This document shows, in pieces, positions 50,439-60,896 of a DNA stretch of 64,000 bases (its first letter is position 1; every line of letters begins with the position of its first letter). The notes below the pieces were generated by a model. The model had not been told where the DNA came from. It did no database searches and saw only the letters and a program-made list of their open reading frames with translations. The DNA comes from Ichthyophis bannanicus (Eukaryota > Chordata > Amphibia > Gymnophiona > Ichthyophiidae), in contig CM066041.1 of assembly GCA_033557465.1 (NCBI GenBank), positions 157,517,532 to 157,581,531 on the forward strand, in the 5' to 3' direction. Position numbers and translations under genes: made by a program.

Positions 50439-50879
50439 AGAATACATAAGAATATAAGAAATGCCATACTGGTCAGACCAAGATCCATCAAGCCCAATAT
50501 CCTGTTTCCAAAATGGCCAGTCCAGTAACAAGTACCTGCCAGTTTCCCAAAAAGGTACACAGGTTCCATAATGTTTGTATTGGGGCAAGCAGTGGATTTC
50601 TTGGGTCCTCTTTAATAATGGTTTATGGACCTTTCCTCCAGGAACTTTTCCAAACCTTTTTTAAACACGGCTACACTAACAGCTTTTACTACATCCTCCT
50701 GTAAGGAATTCCAGAGTTTGTTTACATGTTGAGTTACATTGTAGCTTCATTGCGTGTCTGTCCCATAGTCTTTTTTTACTTTTTTGATGGCATAAACAAC
50801 CCATCTATGTTTACCTGTTCCACTCCATTTATTAATTTATAGATCTCTATCGTATCTCCCCTCAGCCATCTCTTTTCCA
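50439..50879 (-). mobile_element. CR1 3' fragment inserted in the L1-like ORF2
   Basis: The minus-strand tail AATACATAAGAATATAAG begins at about 50439. The fragment carries the 3' UTR and the C-terminal LWNSLQED-equivalent, and stops at about 50879 in the ERRLRG region. L1 reading YLGVWLTPEY on the left continues with SLYQANYPALFRELKKE on the right. It is more diverged than CR1-1/2/3 and lacks the KKYFFTQ block. Confidence 0.8.
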
Positions 50880-50936
50880 AGTCGCTGTATCAGGCAAATT
50901 ACCCAGCTTTGTTCCGAGAGTTGAAGAAAGAGATAG

Positions 50937-50978
50937 ATGGAAGTGATGGTGATGGAAGTGATGGTGATGGAAGTGTCG
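50937..50978. repeat. GATGGAAGTGATGGT short tandem repeat
   Basis: About three 15-bp units within L1 ORF2 code an SDGDG-type expansion not present in the related L1. Confidence 0.7.
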
Positions 50979-51566
50979 TGGCTGGGGTGGGTGGCAGCCA
51001 TCAAGATGAATGTGCTCCCAAGGGTGTTATATTTGTTCCAGGCCCTTCCAGTGCCTGTCCCTATGGGGCACATGGAGCCCTGCAGCAGAAGGTGTTTCAT
51101 TTTATCTGGAGGTGTAAGCCCCCGAGAGTGGCACGTACTATCATGTAGCGTGTCCAGGATAAAGGGAGGCTCAGGCTAGCGGATTTTCAGGCATATTGTT
51201 GGATGGATTGGAGGAAAGGGGGGAAACAAAGAATTTTGTGTTGATTGGCAAGGGGGACCCTTGTGGGTTTGTCTTGGATGTCCTGGGTGGAGAGGAGGCG
51301 GGAGGGGGGGAAACCCATGTGTGGGCCATGTCCTTTCTAGTTGGGACAGGGTACGAAGCCGGGTGGTTCAAGGGGGGAGGGGCTCCCTTCTTCATGATAC
51401 AAGCCTTATGGTATATGGGAGATTTCCTTCCTGGCCAGGAAGATGGAGTCTGTGCTCGGTGGGAGAGGGTGGGTTTGAAGTATTTTTATCAATTTGTGGA
51501 TGGGGAGGAGTTAGTGGCGTTTGAGGATCTTCGGGAGGATTATGGGGTGCGGGAGGTGGATTATTT

Positions 51567-51658
51567 AAATCCATCTTGGAGCAGATTCAGCAGGCACCTC
51601 ATCAAAATATTATGGAGACAGAGATGGGTGCCTGCTGAATCTGCTCCAAGATGGATTT
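51567..51658. repeat. Perfect 32-bp inverted repeat at the L1 3' rearrangement
   Basis: Arms 51567-51598 and 51627-51658 (AAATCCATCTTGGAGCAGAT and its complement) are separated by 28 bp. Beyond the right arm, the minus strand reads ALYRAVGESHFSKLSYMVE and DHKAWKSILEQIQQAP, the same L1 ORF2 segment that the left arm codes in plus orientation. Confidence 0.85.
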
Positions 51659-51790
51659 CCAGGCTTTATGGTCCATCTCTTCCCCCAAATCTCGTACTCA
51701 CTCCACCATATATGAAAGTTTGCTAAAATGGGACTCCCCTACAGCCCTATAAAGGGCAGAGATCAACCCCCACGAGCGTTTTTCCCCAAA

Positions 51791-52329
51791 CCAAAATCAC
51801 CTCTAAGTCCGTATAGTCACTACCCAAGCCCCCCCGGCCCAACTTCCCCAGGTGTCCCTTTACCTCCTAAGTCTGATGGAGAGGAGGACCTGAAACCTGA
51901 AGGCATGCCATGGACATGTTGGGAATATGAAATTGAACTGGGAATATGAAGCTGAAGTGGATGACCTAAATCATAAACTGCTGTAATATTTTAAAGGGAA
52001 GAATGATTAACAAAAAACATTTTTTGGTATGCTTTTTAGTATTGGTTAAAGAATAAATTAAAAACAACTCCCAAAGGATTAAGACAATATAATTAAATGT
52101 TGTGCTTTAAAGTTAAGAAAGTCTGACAAAAAATATTTTTAACAATATTGACCAAAATTGAAAGGAATGAGGTGCTATTGTTTTGGTGCCCATGTTACCT
52201 TTATAAAGAAGTTCCAACACACCTTTATAATCGAGGCTCTCAGAACTATCACTAATAGTGCACACCATAGCCCATTTTATTCCTGGGGGCGCGGCAGCAG
52301 ATAGATCGTTGAGCATTTAGCAAAAGGGG
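51791..52329. other. No gene recognised
   Basis: Pro-rich open stretch at 51740-51870 without known domain, then AT-rich sequence. No splice-framed exon was seen. Confidence 0.4.
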
Positions 52330-52470
52330 TCCAAGTACTCTCACAGAAATTTATGCTTGCAGCTAACAAAGGCAGTTGTTTCCTGCATAGAACAGCAGCT
52401 ATAACCCTTGCCACTTTATTGGTTAGATTGAATGAACCATGGTGGTCTTTATCTGCCGTCATTTACTGTG
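52330..52470 (+). repeat. CR1-like 3' tail fragment
   Basis: Ends CATGGTGGTCTTTATCTGCC and GTCATTTACTGTGTTA, matching the end of CR1-Y 3' UTRs (near 42690 and 46075). The coding part is absent. Confidence 0.5.
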
Positions 52471-52555
52471 TTATCTTCGTATATCACAACTCTGCCTCTA
52501 CTTCACCCAAACTATGCCCCTGGGAACACCTATGCCCAAATTGCATAAAAGAATG

Positions 52556-52720
52556 TGTATTCTGGACTCTGCCCCCTCTCTCTGTTCACCCTTCAGAGCT
52601 CATTGTCTGTCCACCCCTCTGAGCCAGTGTCTGCCCCCTCTCTGGTCACCTTTAAACACTGGGTTCTGAGGGGTGGTCAGAGAGAGGGGGCAGATGCTGA
52701 GCTCAGGTGTGGACAGAGAG
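52556..52720. repeat. Imperfect inverted and tandem GGGCAGA/CTGCCCC repeats
   Basis: GCCCCCTCTCTGGTCACC pairs with GGTCAGAGAGAGGGGGC across about 50 bp, and related units continue to about 52800. It is the counterpart of the repeat-rich region of the related hAT. Confidence 0.6.
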
Positions 52721-53354
52721 CGAGAAGGAAGAAAGGCAGTCACTGAGCTCTGATGGGTGGGCAGAGAGAGAAGAGGCAAATGCTGGGTTCTGAGGAGTGC
52801 ACAAATAGGGTAGGTGCTGGACCACTGGGGGAGGGGGAGGACATAAAGAAGGTTCTGGGGGCAGGGGACTGAGAAAAGATGGTGAAAAAGAAAGCGGGGA
52901 GATACTTGACCACAGAGGTGGAAGGGAAGGGTGAGGGGATGGGGAGTAAGAGGCTGGGAGAGAGAAGGGAAGATGCTGGACATGGTAGAACCATGTGGGA
53001 AAGGCTGTGGAGGGTTGGCACGGGTTGAATGAGAAGAAGATGGTGAGTACAAAGCGAGGCAGTGGAGAATGGGCAAAAATCAGAAGAGAATAAAACGCTA
53101 GGGAAGATGGGAAATAGGAGCACTAGGGGCAATGAGATGAGCTGGAAGTGAGAGAAAGAAATAAATGGAAAGTTGATAAATGAATAGTCAAAAGGAGATT
53201 GAGGACTAGAGAGAGGATAAATTTTGAGTGGATAGAGATATACAGAATGACATGGAGGAAGAGCTAAGAGAAAAAGATCAGTATGTCTGAGACAGATAGA
53301 GGGAATGGAAGAAGACAGGAGGTGCAAAGAGAAATGACAAATGGACAGCAGACA

Positions 53355-53865
53355 CTGTAAAGCAGAGCTACTCAAATCCGGTCCTGGAGGTCCGCAACCC
53401 TGCAGGTTTTCGGGATATCCCTAATGAATATGCATGAGATATACATGCATTAGAGAGAGCCTGCCAACCTGACTGGTTTGTGGCCCTCCAGGGCTGGATT
53501 TGGAGACCCCTGCCTTACATCTCTGTCATTTAAGATTGTGAGTGGGCAAGGTACAGCTGTCCTAGACATCAAAAGGGTAGATAGAATGTGTCACATTCCT
53601 CCTTGATTCTCAGCGAGGAGGAATGTGACAAATTCTATCTAACCTTTTTGATGTCTTGGACATCTGCACCTTGTCCACTCACAATCTTAAATGACAGAAG
53701 TGTAAGGCAGGGGTCTCCAAATCCAGCCCTGGAGGGCCACAAACCAGTTAGGTTGGCAGGCTATCTCTAATGCATATATATCTCATGCATATTCATTAGG
53801 GATATCCCGAAAACCTGCAGGGTTGCGTACCTCCAGGACCGGATTTGAGTAGCTCTGCTGTAAAG
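53355..53865. mobile_element. Composite palindromic hAT-type MITE, 495 bp plus 8-bp TSD
   Basis: The element 53363-53857 lies between perfect CTGTAAAG copies (53355-53362, 53858-53865). Ends: CAGAGCTACTCAAATCCGG and its complement. Internally it equals the composite MITE at 2212 (two inverted units around a CCTTACAT..GTGTAAGG core), but the outer 45 bp on both sides are different. Confidence 0.88.
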
Positions 53866-54364
53866 AGTTAGGAGAAGACAGGAAAGCAGAAGATACACTG
53901 TGGCTATCATGACAAAAATAAAATACTGGATAACAAAGGTAGAAAAAAGTATTTTATTTTGAATTTATTAACTGGAATATGTTAGCTTTGATAAGTATGC
54001 ATTACTGATGTATTTGTGTTTTGTTTAGTACAAGAGGAAAACATTTCTGTTTTTATTTCTCCAGTGTAATAAATGTAGGGATGAGAGGTATATTCAAAGG
54101 GCTTAATGTGGTTAGCAGACCAGTTAACCGTGTTAATCCCGCTGAGTGGGATATTCATCAGCATGTACTCTGTTTGTGCCAGCGAATATTCCCTCCTAAA
54201 TCTTTTGAACTGCCCTACGCTAACCACTTAACATTGGGGGGTTCTGGGGGTGGAGCAAGGGAAACATTGAGCTTTAGTCATGCTGACTGCTGCCTCTAAA
54301 TTTGCGCCCCCACAGAGTTTGGCTTCTTGGGGTTCCCAGTTCAATTATTGTCTTTACATTTCTA

Positions 54365-54540
54365 CTTCTCCAAGAACAAGCAGGAAGTCAGTCCTCATTT
54401 ATGGGTGACGTCGGCACCAACGTAGCCCGCGTGGAGCAATTCCCCATCTTTCAAAGAAAGCCTTTGGGATTGCTGCCACACATGCATGGTCCTCTTCCCG
54501 CCCGAAGCTGCTATCTTGCCCAGTCTCCCTTTTTCCACGG
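54365..54540. repeat. DIRS-C left inverted terminal repeat
   Basis: CTTCTCCAAGAACAAGCAGG through GCCTTTGGGATTGCTGCCAC pairs with 59975-60100 on the other strand. It is followed by TTTTTCCACGGAG, the word also found at the same place in DIRS-A1 and A2. Confidence 0.85.
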
Positions 54541-54777
54541 AGCCCTTTGGGCGCAGGTCCTTGTCCCTCGGAAAAAGTGTTTCGTTTTCAGCCTCTGGCC
54601 TGTGTTTTTTCTGGTAGCACCAGTCCTCTACCCGTCCTCCCCTGCTCTCCTTTTCCTTTGAGCGAGGGGACATCCTTTTTCTGTAAAAAGTTTCCTTTTG
54701 CTTGCTTCGTGCCCTTTTTTCCCTCAACCGCTGGCTGCAAAGGTCTTCAACATAGTGGGGACCCTTTTTGCCCCAAT

Positions 54778-56695
54778 GGCCACTGGTTTTAAGAAATGTG
54801 ACAGATACTCCAAAACCATGTAGCTCACGGGCACCCATGACTGCTTGGGGCTGACCATGACCCGGAGCTCTGTGCTCTCTGCAAGAAAATGTTCTCCAAA
54901 GCCCTGCTAAGTCGTAAGCAGAAGTCTGATGACATTTTACGGAAGGTAGCCCTGGGTTCCCCGGCGGCACCCTTGGTCATCCCTCCTCTGGTGGGATCCC
55001 CCCTTCAGCCCCGCGCTTTTGGTGGCATTCCGATCAGGGGTCCCCTGAAGTGGAGAGGCGTAAGAAGAAGACGACCTTGAAGTTGCTGTCAGGGGCTCCA
55101 GACAAGTGCGAGCACTTCCGCGCTCAATCGCTCAGCCCCCCTCCACCCCCCGGCATTCTTGTGAGTCGGACAAGGAGCAGCCTTGAAAGGTACCTTGTAC
55201 AGACACGGAGTCCTCCGGCAATGGCGCCCGGTCTCCTGAGGGTCGTCCCGGTGAGGACCCCCTCTCTTCCTCCACGCCAGACCCGGTGTCGATGTTGCTG
55301 GGACCCACGTCCACATGGGAGTCCCGTATGCTGACACTAGAGTGCAGCATTTCTGCCTTCTTAGCTGCCCAGCAGGCGCTCATGCCCAGCACGGCTGGCC
55401 CACGCCTCGAGACAGAGGTTCCCTCGAGAGGGACACCCAAACCTGCCCTGGAAACCCCCGAGAGCCGTTGGCCTTGTGAGGGTCCTCGGCGTCGGTCTCG
55501 CTCACCTTCCCGGTCCTTGGGAGCGAGATCCTCCAGGGCCTCTGGCTCCAAGCGGGCCTTGGCCTCTGGACACGGCGGCCAGCCTGAGTCGGACTCCTCG
55601 GACCTCTCGGACTGGGAGTCGGATGGAGATATCTCCCCGGAGACCCGTGCCCACAGGGACCTCCCTTTGGACCTGTCCCCGTCCGCCTCTCAGAGGCATT
55701 CGCCGCCTGAGGACACATCATTCCTAGTATTCGTGCGGAACATGGCACGGGCCCTCAGCCTGGCTATGCAGGCTTAAGAGGAGCCGCGAGCTGAGGAGCT
55801 CAACATTTTACAGTATGAGTCCCCTCCTCGGGAGTCTCTTACTGTTCCAGTTCCTCCCATTTTGTTGAGGCTGCTCCTCTGCATGTGGGAGACACCTGCT
55901 TCGTTCCCCATTGTGAGCAAGCGCCTCGACGCCATGTACAGGGTCCAACGTAGCCTGGGGTTCCGGAAGACCCAGCTTCCACACACCTCCATGGTAGTGG
56001 AGTCGGCGATGCGGAAGCAACAGTGCCCGAAGTCACATATTCTGTCCCCTGGGCAGGGAGTCGAGAACCATCGACACCCTTGGGCACAAAGTCTATCAGG
56101 GGTCCATGCTCACATACTGCATTCAGGTATATCAGTTGTATATGTGCATGTTCCTGCGTGACCTCACCAAGGAGCTTGGCGGGTTATCCGCAGGTCTCGG
56201 GGGTGAACCCCTTCTCAGGTTCCAAACCCTCCTGAGGTCCGTCGCGAAATGCTCAAAGTACCTCTCCCGTGCCGCGTATGACGGGTTTGAGTCCTCTGCC
56301 CGATTGGCAGTAGCCGGCATCGGAGCCCGATGCCAGGCATGGCTCCAGTCCTCAGACCTGGAGCAGTGGGTCCAGGAGAAGCTCCTGGATCTCCCCTGCA
56401 TTGGCGAGCAACTGTTTGGTAAACCTATGGAGGAAAGGCTGCTAAGATAGAAACTGAGTTCATGACTCGGACTTGTCTCTTGCTTAAGACCTCCTCTCTC
56501 CCTCGGAAGAAGCAGCAAACCAAGAAGCCGTTCTTCCAGAGAAAGGGGCTCCCCTACCGGGGTTACCCACCCTTTCCGCCCACTCCTGCGCCGGCTTCCG
56601 GCATGCAAGGGAAGGGAGGAGCGCATGGCCACTGCAAGCTTAAAGGGCTCAAGGCCCAGCTTCCGGCACCACCCCAACCCGTGCAGGGTTTTTGA
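54778..56695 (+). pseudogene. DIRS-C gag-like protein remnant
   Basis: Starts ATGGCCACTGGTTTTAAGAA (54776), with a degraded Cys cluster. An open central part (55286-55777) is rich in Ser/Pro/Arg with ESDSSDLSDWESDGD acidic repeats. Then come PPEDTSFLVFVRNMARALSL, a block equal to the A2 segment lost from A1, and DGFESSARLAVAGIGAR with SSDLEQWVQEKLLDLP. It ends in a Pro-rich tail and TGA 56693. At least five stops or shifts. Confidence 0.85.
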
Positions 56696-56699
56696 CGCC

Positions 56700-58620
56700 G
56701 ACGGCATAGCCTCTCGCCCCCCAGCAGCACTTCCGCCGGTGGGTGGATGCCTGTCCCTGTTCGCCCCACAGTGGGCGTTGATCATGTCGGACACCTGGGT
56801 CTTCAGGGTGGCCTGAGATGGATATAGTCTCTGCCTGGACCAGGCTCACTCCTCTCTTCTCACCAGCAGAGCCTCCTCAGCTCCCTTCGCACCAGACTTT
56901 CTTGCAGTGGGAGCTTTCCAATCTCCTCGCCCAACGGGCGGTCGAGAAGGTATCGCTACATCTTCGAGGCCGTGGGTTCTACTCCCACTACTTCCTCGTT
57001 CCGAAAAAGACAGGGGGTCTATGCCCCATCCTCAACCTCCGGGACCTAAACAAATTTATGGTGTGGGAAAAGTTCAAAATGTTATCACTTGGTGTCCTGC
57101 TGCCCTTCCTTCAGCAAGGCGATTGGCTATACTCTTTGGATCTCAAGGACGCTTACGCCCACATCCTAGTCCACCCCCAGCACAGGCAATACCTGTGCTT
57201 CAGGGTGCAGGGGGAGCACTACCAATACAGGGTGCTTCCCTTCGGGCTTGCGTCTGCACCGGGGATTTTCACAAAGTGTCTCTCCGTGGCCGCCGCCTCC
57301 CTCAGGTGGTGGCAGGGCATACCCGTCTTCCCCTACCTCAACGACTAGCTCGTCACGGGGACCTCGGTTGGCGAAGCCCGCCTGGCGGCTTTGCGCACGA
57401 TCCTTCTCCTTGAACACCTTGGCTTCTTGGTCAACTACCCCAAGTCCCACCTCGAGCCGGTGCAAACCCTGGAGTTCATCGGCACACGCCTCGACACGGA
57501 GCGAGCGATCACCATCCTACTCGTGGATCGGGCAGACTGCCTCTGGGCCATGGCGGCCCTGGTACAGAACAGGGCTTGGATTAGGGCATGGGCCATGTTG
57601 CGCCTTCTAGGACACATGGCCTCCACCATCCATGTGGTCCCTCACGCCCGCATGCACATGCAGACAACCCAGTGGTGCCTCAGGGCACAATGGAGCCAGG
57701 CCTCCGGCCACCTCAGAGACCCTATCCGGGTCTCCCGCAGTATCCACAACTCCCTGGATTGGTGGCGGGATCCCCAAAGCCGCCTCCGTGGCATGCCCTT
57801 CCAGAACCCACAGCATCACCTCGTCCTGACGACGGATGCTTCCCTGCTGAATTGGGGAGCCCACTGTGGCACATTGTGCACCCAGGGGCAGTGGTCATCC
57901 GAGGAGTCTCGGCAGCAGATGAACCTGCTCGAGCTCCGGGCGGTCTGATGGGCCCTGAAGGCCTTCGAAGGCTACCTGAGGGGAAGTCTGTACTCCTGCA
58001 GACCGACAATCGGGTAGCCATGTTCTACATAAACAAGGAGGGGGGAACAGGATCCTGCCTCCTCTGCCAAGAGGCTATCCTCCTTTGCTCCTTTGCATTT
58101 TGCCGGGGGATGACCCTACGAGCGGTCTACCTCCCAGGTCAGAAGAATGTCCTCATGGACAAACTCAGCAGGATCCTCCACCCACACGAGTGGTGCCTGG
58201 ATCCGGAGGTCGCCGACCTCTTGTTCCATCGTGGGGAACCCCATCCATGGACCTGTTTGCCAGCTTGGTGAATGCACAGCTTCCTCGCTTCTGCAACCCA
58301 GTTATGCACCTGAGCAGGATAGTTCCATTTGCGTTCCTATTAAACTGGACCTCCGGCCTTCTTTACGCTTTCCCTCCCACTCCTCTCATTGCAAGGACCC
58401 TCCACAAAGTTCAGTGAGACCGAGCTTCGATGATCCTCGTGGCTCCCTCGTGACCTCGACAGCCTTGGTTCCCACTTCTCCTCCAGCTCTTTAACGAGCC
58501 TCCAGTCCCCCTTAACACAGGAGGAGTGTCGGGTGCTCCACCCGAACCTGGCCTCGCTGTACCTTACAGCTTGGCAGCTGAACGGGTCGCCTTAGTTCTG
58601 CTGCACCTCCCGGAGGAGGT
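56700..58620 (+). pseudogene. DIRS-C RT-RNase H remnant
   Basis: RT: VPKKTGGLCPILNLRDLN, SLDLKDAYAHILVHPQH, LPFGLASAPGIFTKCL and FPYLND in place of YLDD (57333-57348), followed by a TAG. RNase H: TTDASLLNWGAHCGT, ELRAV then TGA 57946, LQTDNRVAMFYINKEGGT and MDKLSRILHPHEW. The C-terminal block SMDLFASLVNAQLPRF and YAFPPTPLIARTL is in a shifted frame. The catalytic Asp to Asn change alone would inactivate it. Confidence 0.88.
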
Positions 58621-59610
58621 CGAGGAAGGACTCAACTAGACAGGCATACGCCTTTAAGTGGCGACGCTTCTTGGTCTAGTGCTCTGAGCTCCAGATCGAC
58701 CCGTTCTCCTGCTCTGCCCGGTGGGTTCTTCAGTATCTCCTCCACCTCTCAAGAGCAGGGTTGAAATCCAGTTCGGTCAGGGTACACCTGAGTGCCATTT
58801 CGGCGAACCACCTCCCCGTCAAGGAAAATCCCCTCTCGGGGCAGCCCTTGGTCTCCCGCTTCATGAGAGTTCTCTTACTTTCCAAGTCTCCCATCCGGCC
58901 TCCTCCGGCGGAGTGGGACTTAAACATCGTGCTGATGCAGCTTATGCGATCATCCTTTGAGCCGATGGTGATGTGCTCACTTCGGCACCTCTCCTGGAAG
59001 GTAGTCTTCCTGGTGGCTTTGACTTCGGCTCGCCGAGTCAGCGAACCAGGCCCTCATGGCTGAGGCTCCATACACCAGGTTTTAGGGAAACAGGGTGGTC
59101 CTCCACACCCACCCCAAGTTCATATCGAAGGTGGTCTCGGACTTTCATCTCAATCAGGAGATAGTCTTACTGACCTTCTTCCCGAGACCGCATGCAGACC
59201 AGGCATCGGCACTATTGCATACACTCGACTGCAAGAGGGCTCTTGCCTTCTACCTGCAACGTACCCAGGTTCATCGCAAGTCCAACTGGCTCTTTGTCGC
59301 CTATGATCCCAATCACCTGGGGCAGGCAGTCACCAAACACATCATCTCCGTCTGGGTGGCGGACTGCATTGCCTTCGCCCAAGGAAAGGCGGGTGCCCCA
59401 CTGGATCGACGGGTCACCACATATGACGTCCGAGCCAAGGTGGCTTCGCTGCGCTCAGTGCCTCTGATGGACATCTGACAGGCTGTGACCTTGTCTTCAG
59501 CGAACACGTTCACTGTGCACCACTGCCTGGCGAGGGAGTCCCGCTGGGACAGCGCCTTCGGCCAGGCTGTACTCCGTAATCTGTTCTGGTATAAGCAACT
59601 CCTTCCCTCC
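58621..59610 (+). pseudogene. DIRS-C tyrosine recombinase remnant
   Basis: SSVRVHLSAISANHLPVKEN, KSPIRPPPAEWDLNIVLMQL and ALTSARRVSE (catalytic Arg near 59032) are in one frame. After a shift come SKVVSDFHLNQEIVLLTFF, LDCKRALAFYLQRTQVHRKS, a TTYDVRAKVAS block where the HxxR histidine is Tyr, TGA at 59476, and VHHCLARESRWDSAFGQAVL where the nucleophilic Tyr is Cys. Key residues are lost. Confidence 0.85.
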
Positions 59611-59711
59611 GACCCTTCTTCAACGGCTACCGAGAGCTTCGCCCCGGGGATCCAAAGTCTCGGGCTCCTTCTGGCATCGACTTCTGTTCACTTGGTAGCC
59701 TGTAGCTGGGG

Positions 59712-59880
59712 GATCCCATAAGTGAGGACTGACTTCCTGCTTGTTCACACATGCAAAACACAGACAGACCCTTATCAAACACAGTATAAGGGACCACAAA
59801 TGACAAAGCGTAGTTACTCACCTGTAACAGGTGTTCTCCAGGGACAGCAGGAATCAGTCCTCACTACCCTCCCACCTCCC
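59712..59880. repeat. DIRS-C ICR containing a 62-nt inverted copy of flanking DNA
   Basis: 59712-59746 is the complement of the left end. 59747-59808 is the complement of 60129-60190, which lies outside the element. 59809-59875 is the complement of the right end 60065-60128. In DIRS-A the corresponding join has no such middle part. Confidence 0.88.
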
Positions 59881-59939
59881 CTGAAGAGTTGCTGTTTTTG
59901 TTCTTGCCTTGCCATCTGCTTAGTAAGGCTCTAGCTAAT

Positions 59940-60128
59940 GGACCTGACTGAGTAAGATGGCACCTTGGGGCGGGAAGAGGACCACGCATGCGTGGCAGCA
60001 ATCCCAAAGGCTTTCTTTGAAAGCTGGGGAATTGCTCCACACAGGCTCCGTCTGTGCCGATGTCACCCATAAGTGAGAACTGATTCAGCAGGTCCCTGGA
60101 GAACACCTGTTACAGGTGAGTAACTACG
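59940..60128. repeat. DIRS-C right inverted terminal repeat
   Basis: Pairs with the left ITR (GGCTTTCTTTGAAAGCTGGG, CACCCATAAGTGAGAACTGA), then the right-specific CACCTGTTACAGGTGAGTAA and CTACG, ending at about 60128. It contains a splice-donor-like CAGGTGAGT. Confidence 0.85.
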
Positions 60129-60510
60129 CTTTGTCATTTGTGGTCCTTTATTCTGTGTTTGATAAGGGTCTGTCTGTGTTTTGCATGTGTGACTGAAGTG
60201 CAACATTCTGTTAGCATGTAGTTTCCGTGCACAGCTCTGTAGCAGTTCCTCTTGTTGGAGAGGCATTGGTCTTCTGTAAGATGCATTCCTTATCGTCCCT
60301 CCAGTCCTACACCTCTGGGTAGTGTACCTCTTCCAGCAGCTTGGAGACTGAGCATGTCGACCTTTTTATGACACCAATGTACTTATGCAGCTGGCACCGC
60401 CTACCAGCCCCAGTATGCTCAGTCTCCAAGCAACTGGAGGAGTGAGTGAGCCCGGGTGGTGGACTCACTGAAGGGACAACTAAGGAGAGAGGCTAGTTTT
60501 TGTTTTTTCT
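60129..60510. other. Resumed hAT-family copy, then unassigned; 17-bp inverted repeat
   Basis: 60129-60240 continues the older hAT-family sequence (TGTGTTTGATAAGGGTCTG and GCATGTGTGACTGAAG match 34255-34295). From about 60300 nothing is recognised except GCTTGGAGACTGAGCAT (60339-60355) and its complement (60415-60431). Confidence 0.5.
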
Positions 60511-60670
60511 TATCTCCAGGAACAAGCAGGAATAAGTCCTCACATATGGGTACGTCGGTACCGACGGAGCCTGCGCGGGAAAGCTCCCCAGCCTTTCAGA
60601 TGAAAGGCTTTTGGGGCCTCCCACTGCACATGCGCGCTGCCTTCCCGTCTTCCTGACCAGCTCTCTTCAG
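60511..60670. repeat. DIRS-A2 left inverted terminal repeat
   Basis: TATCTCCAGGAACAAGCAGG to CTGACCAGCTCTCTTCAG, equal to 3307-3465 with few changes. The partner lies beyond the window. Confidence 0.88.
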
Positions 60671-60896
60671 TTTCTCTTTTTCCGCGGAGCCAGCAGGTCG
60701 TGTTCCTGTCACCGCTGAAGAAATTGTGAAATTTGTTGTTTTTCTTTAGACCGCGTACCTGCCTTCCCCATACCGAAACCGGTATCGCCGGTCTCTCTTT
60801 CTTTCTTTTAAAAAAAAAAAAAAAAGACTTTTTTTATTTTCTTCAGTACAGCTTGGTACCTGTTGTTAGGCCTTAAGGCCTACACAAATTCTCCTC
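60671..60896 (+). promoter_or_regulatory. DIRS-A2 leader with CCGCGGAG word and A16 tract
   Basis: Same order as A1: TTTTTCCGCGGAG just inside the ITR, ATACCGAAACCGGTATC, A16 at 60810-60825, then gag ATG at 60897. A promoter function for the conserved word is only inferred from position. Confidence 0.45.

Larger units (their letters stand above)
48150..51560 (+). pseudogene. L1/Tx1-like ORF2 remnant
   Basis: Endonuclease: SINAKGLHSPFKGQQLF near 48162, SFSLIDFILVDRLW near 48755 and SDHAPMWVEM near 48835. RT: a CKASGLDGLADSFYKLYQ block (49530), LLNVDIKLLAKVLTTRL (49735), HAEKAFNRVHWDFLFLVLEK (49930), MRQGCPMSPLFVLAIEPL-type block (50097) and a KINLEKTEALNI block. After the CR1 insertion: [20 protein letters not shown] and a [21 protein letters not shown] segment. 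Stops and shifts are frequent. Confidence 0.8.
46481..51790 (+). mobile_element. L1/Tx1-like LINE on the plus strand, decayed and rearranged at the 3' end
   Basis: 5' region about 46481-46640, ORF1 remnant to 47673, a GT-rich inter-ORF stretch 47690-48140, and an ORF2 remnant from about 48150 interrupted by a CR1 at 50439-50879. The 3' part from 51567 is an inverted duplication. Many stops. It is from a different subfamily than the L1 at 35055. Confidence 0.8.
52471..54364. mobile_element. Older copy of the minisatellite-bearing hAT family, interrupted
   Basis: Segments such as TAAATTTTGAGTGGATAG, AATGGACAGCAGA and TTATTTTGAATTTATTAACTGG (53217-53970) match 33845-34100 in the hAT at 31054-34751. 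GGGGTTCCCAGTTCAATTAT at 54330 matches 34208. It lacks the G-rich array and instead has GGGCAGAGAGAG-type repeats near 52560-52800. A MITE (53363) and DIRS-C (54365) are inserted in it, and about 235 bp at 54070-54305 are extra. It resumes at 60129. Confidence 0.7.
54365..60128 (+). mobile_element. DIRS-C, complete but decayed DIRS-type retrotransposon
   Basis: Left ITR from about 54365-54540, gag, RT-RNase H, recombinase, ICR 59712-59880 and right ITR 59940-60128. Ends are related to DIRS-A (left GAACAAGCAGGAAGTCAGTC, right CACCTGTTACAGGTGAGTAA), so A and C are sister families. All genes carry stops or frameshifts. It sits in the older hAT-family copy and has no target duplication. Its ICR contains a 62-nt copy of the flanking DNA. 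Confidence 0.9.

Noticed and set aside
52600..53375. Minus-strand Ser/Leu/Pro-rich frames
   Set aside because: Complement of purine-rich repeat DNA in the hAT-family copy. Composition alone keeps the frames open.
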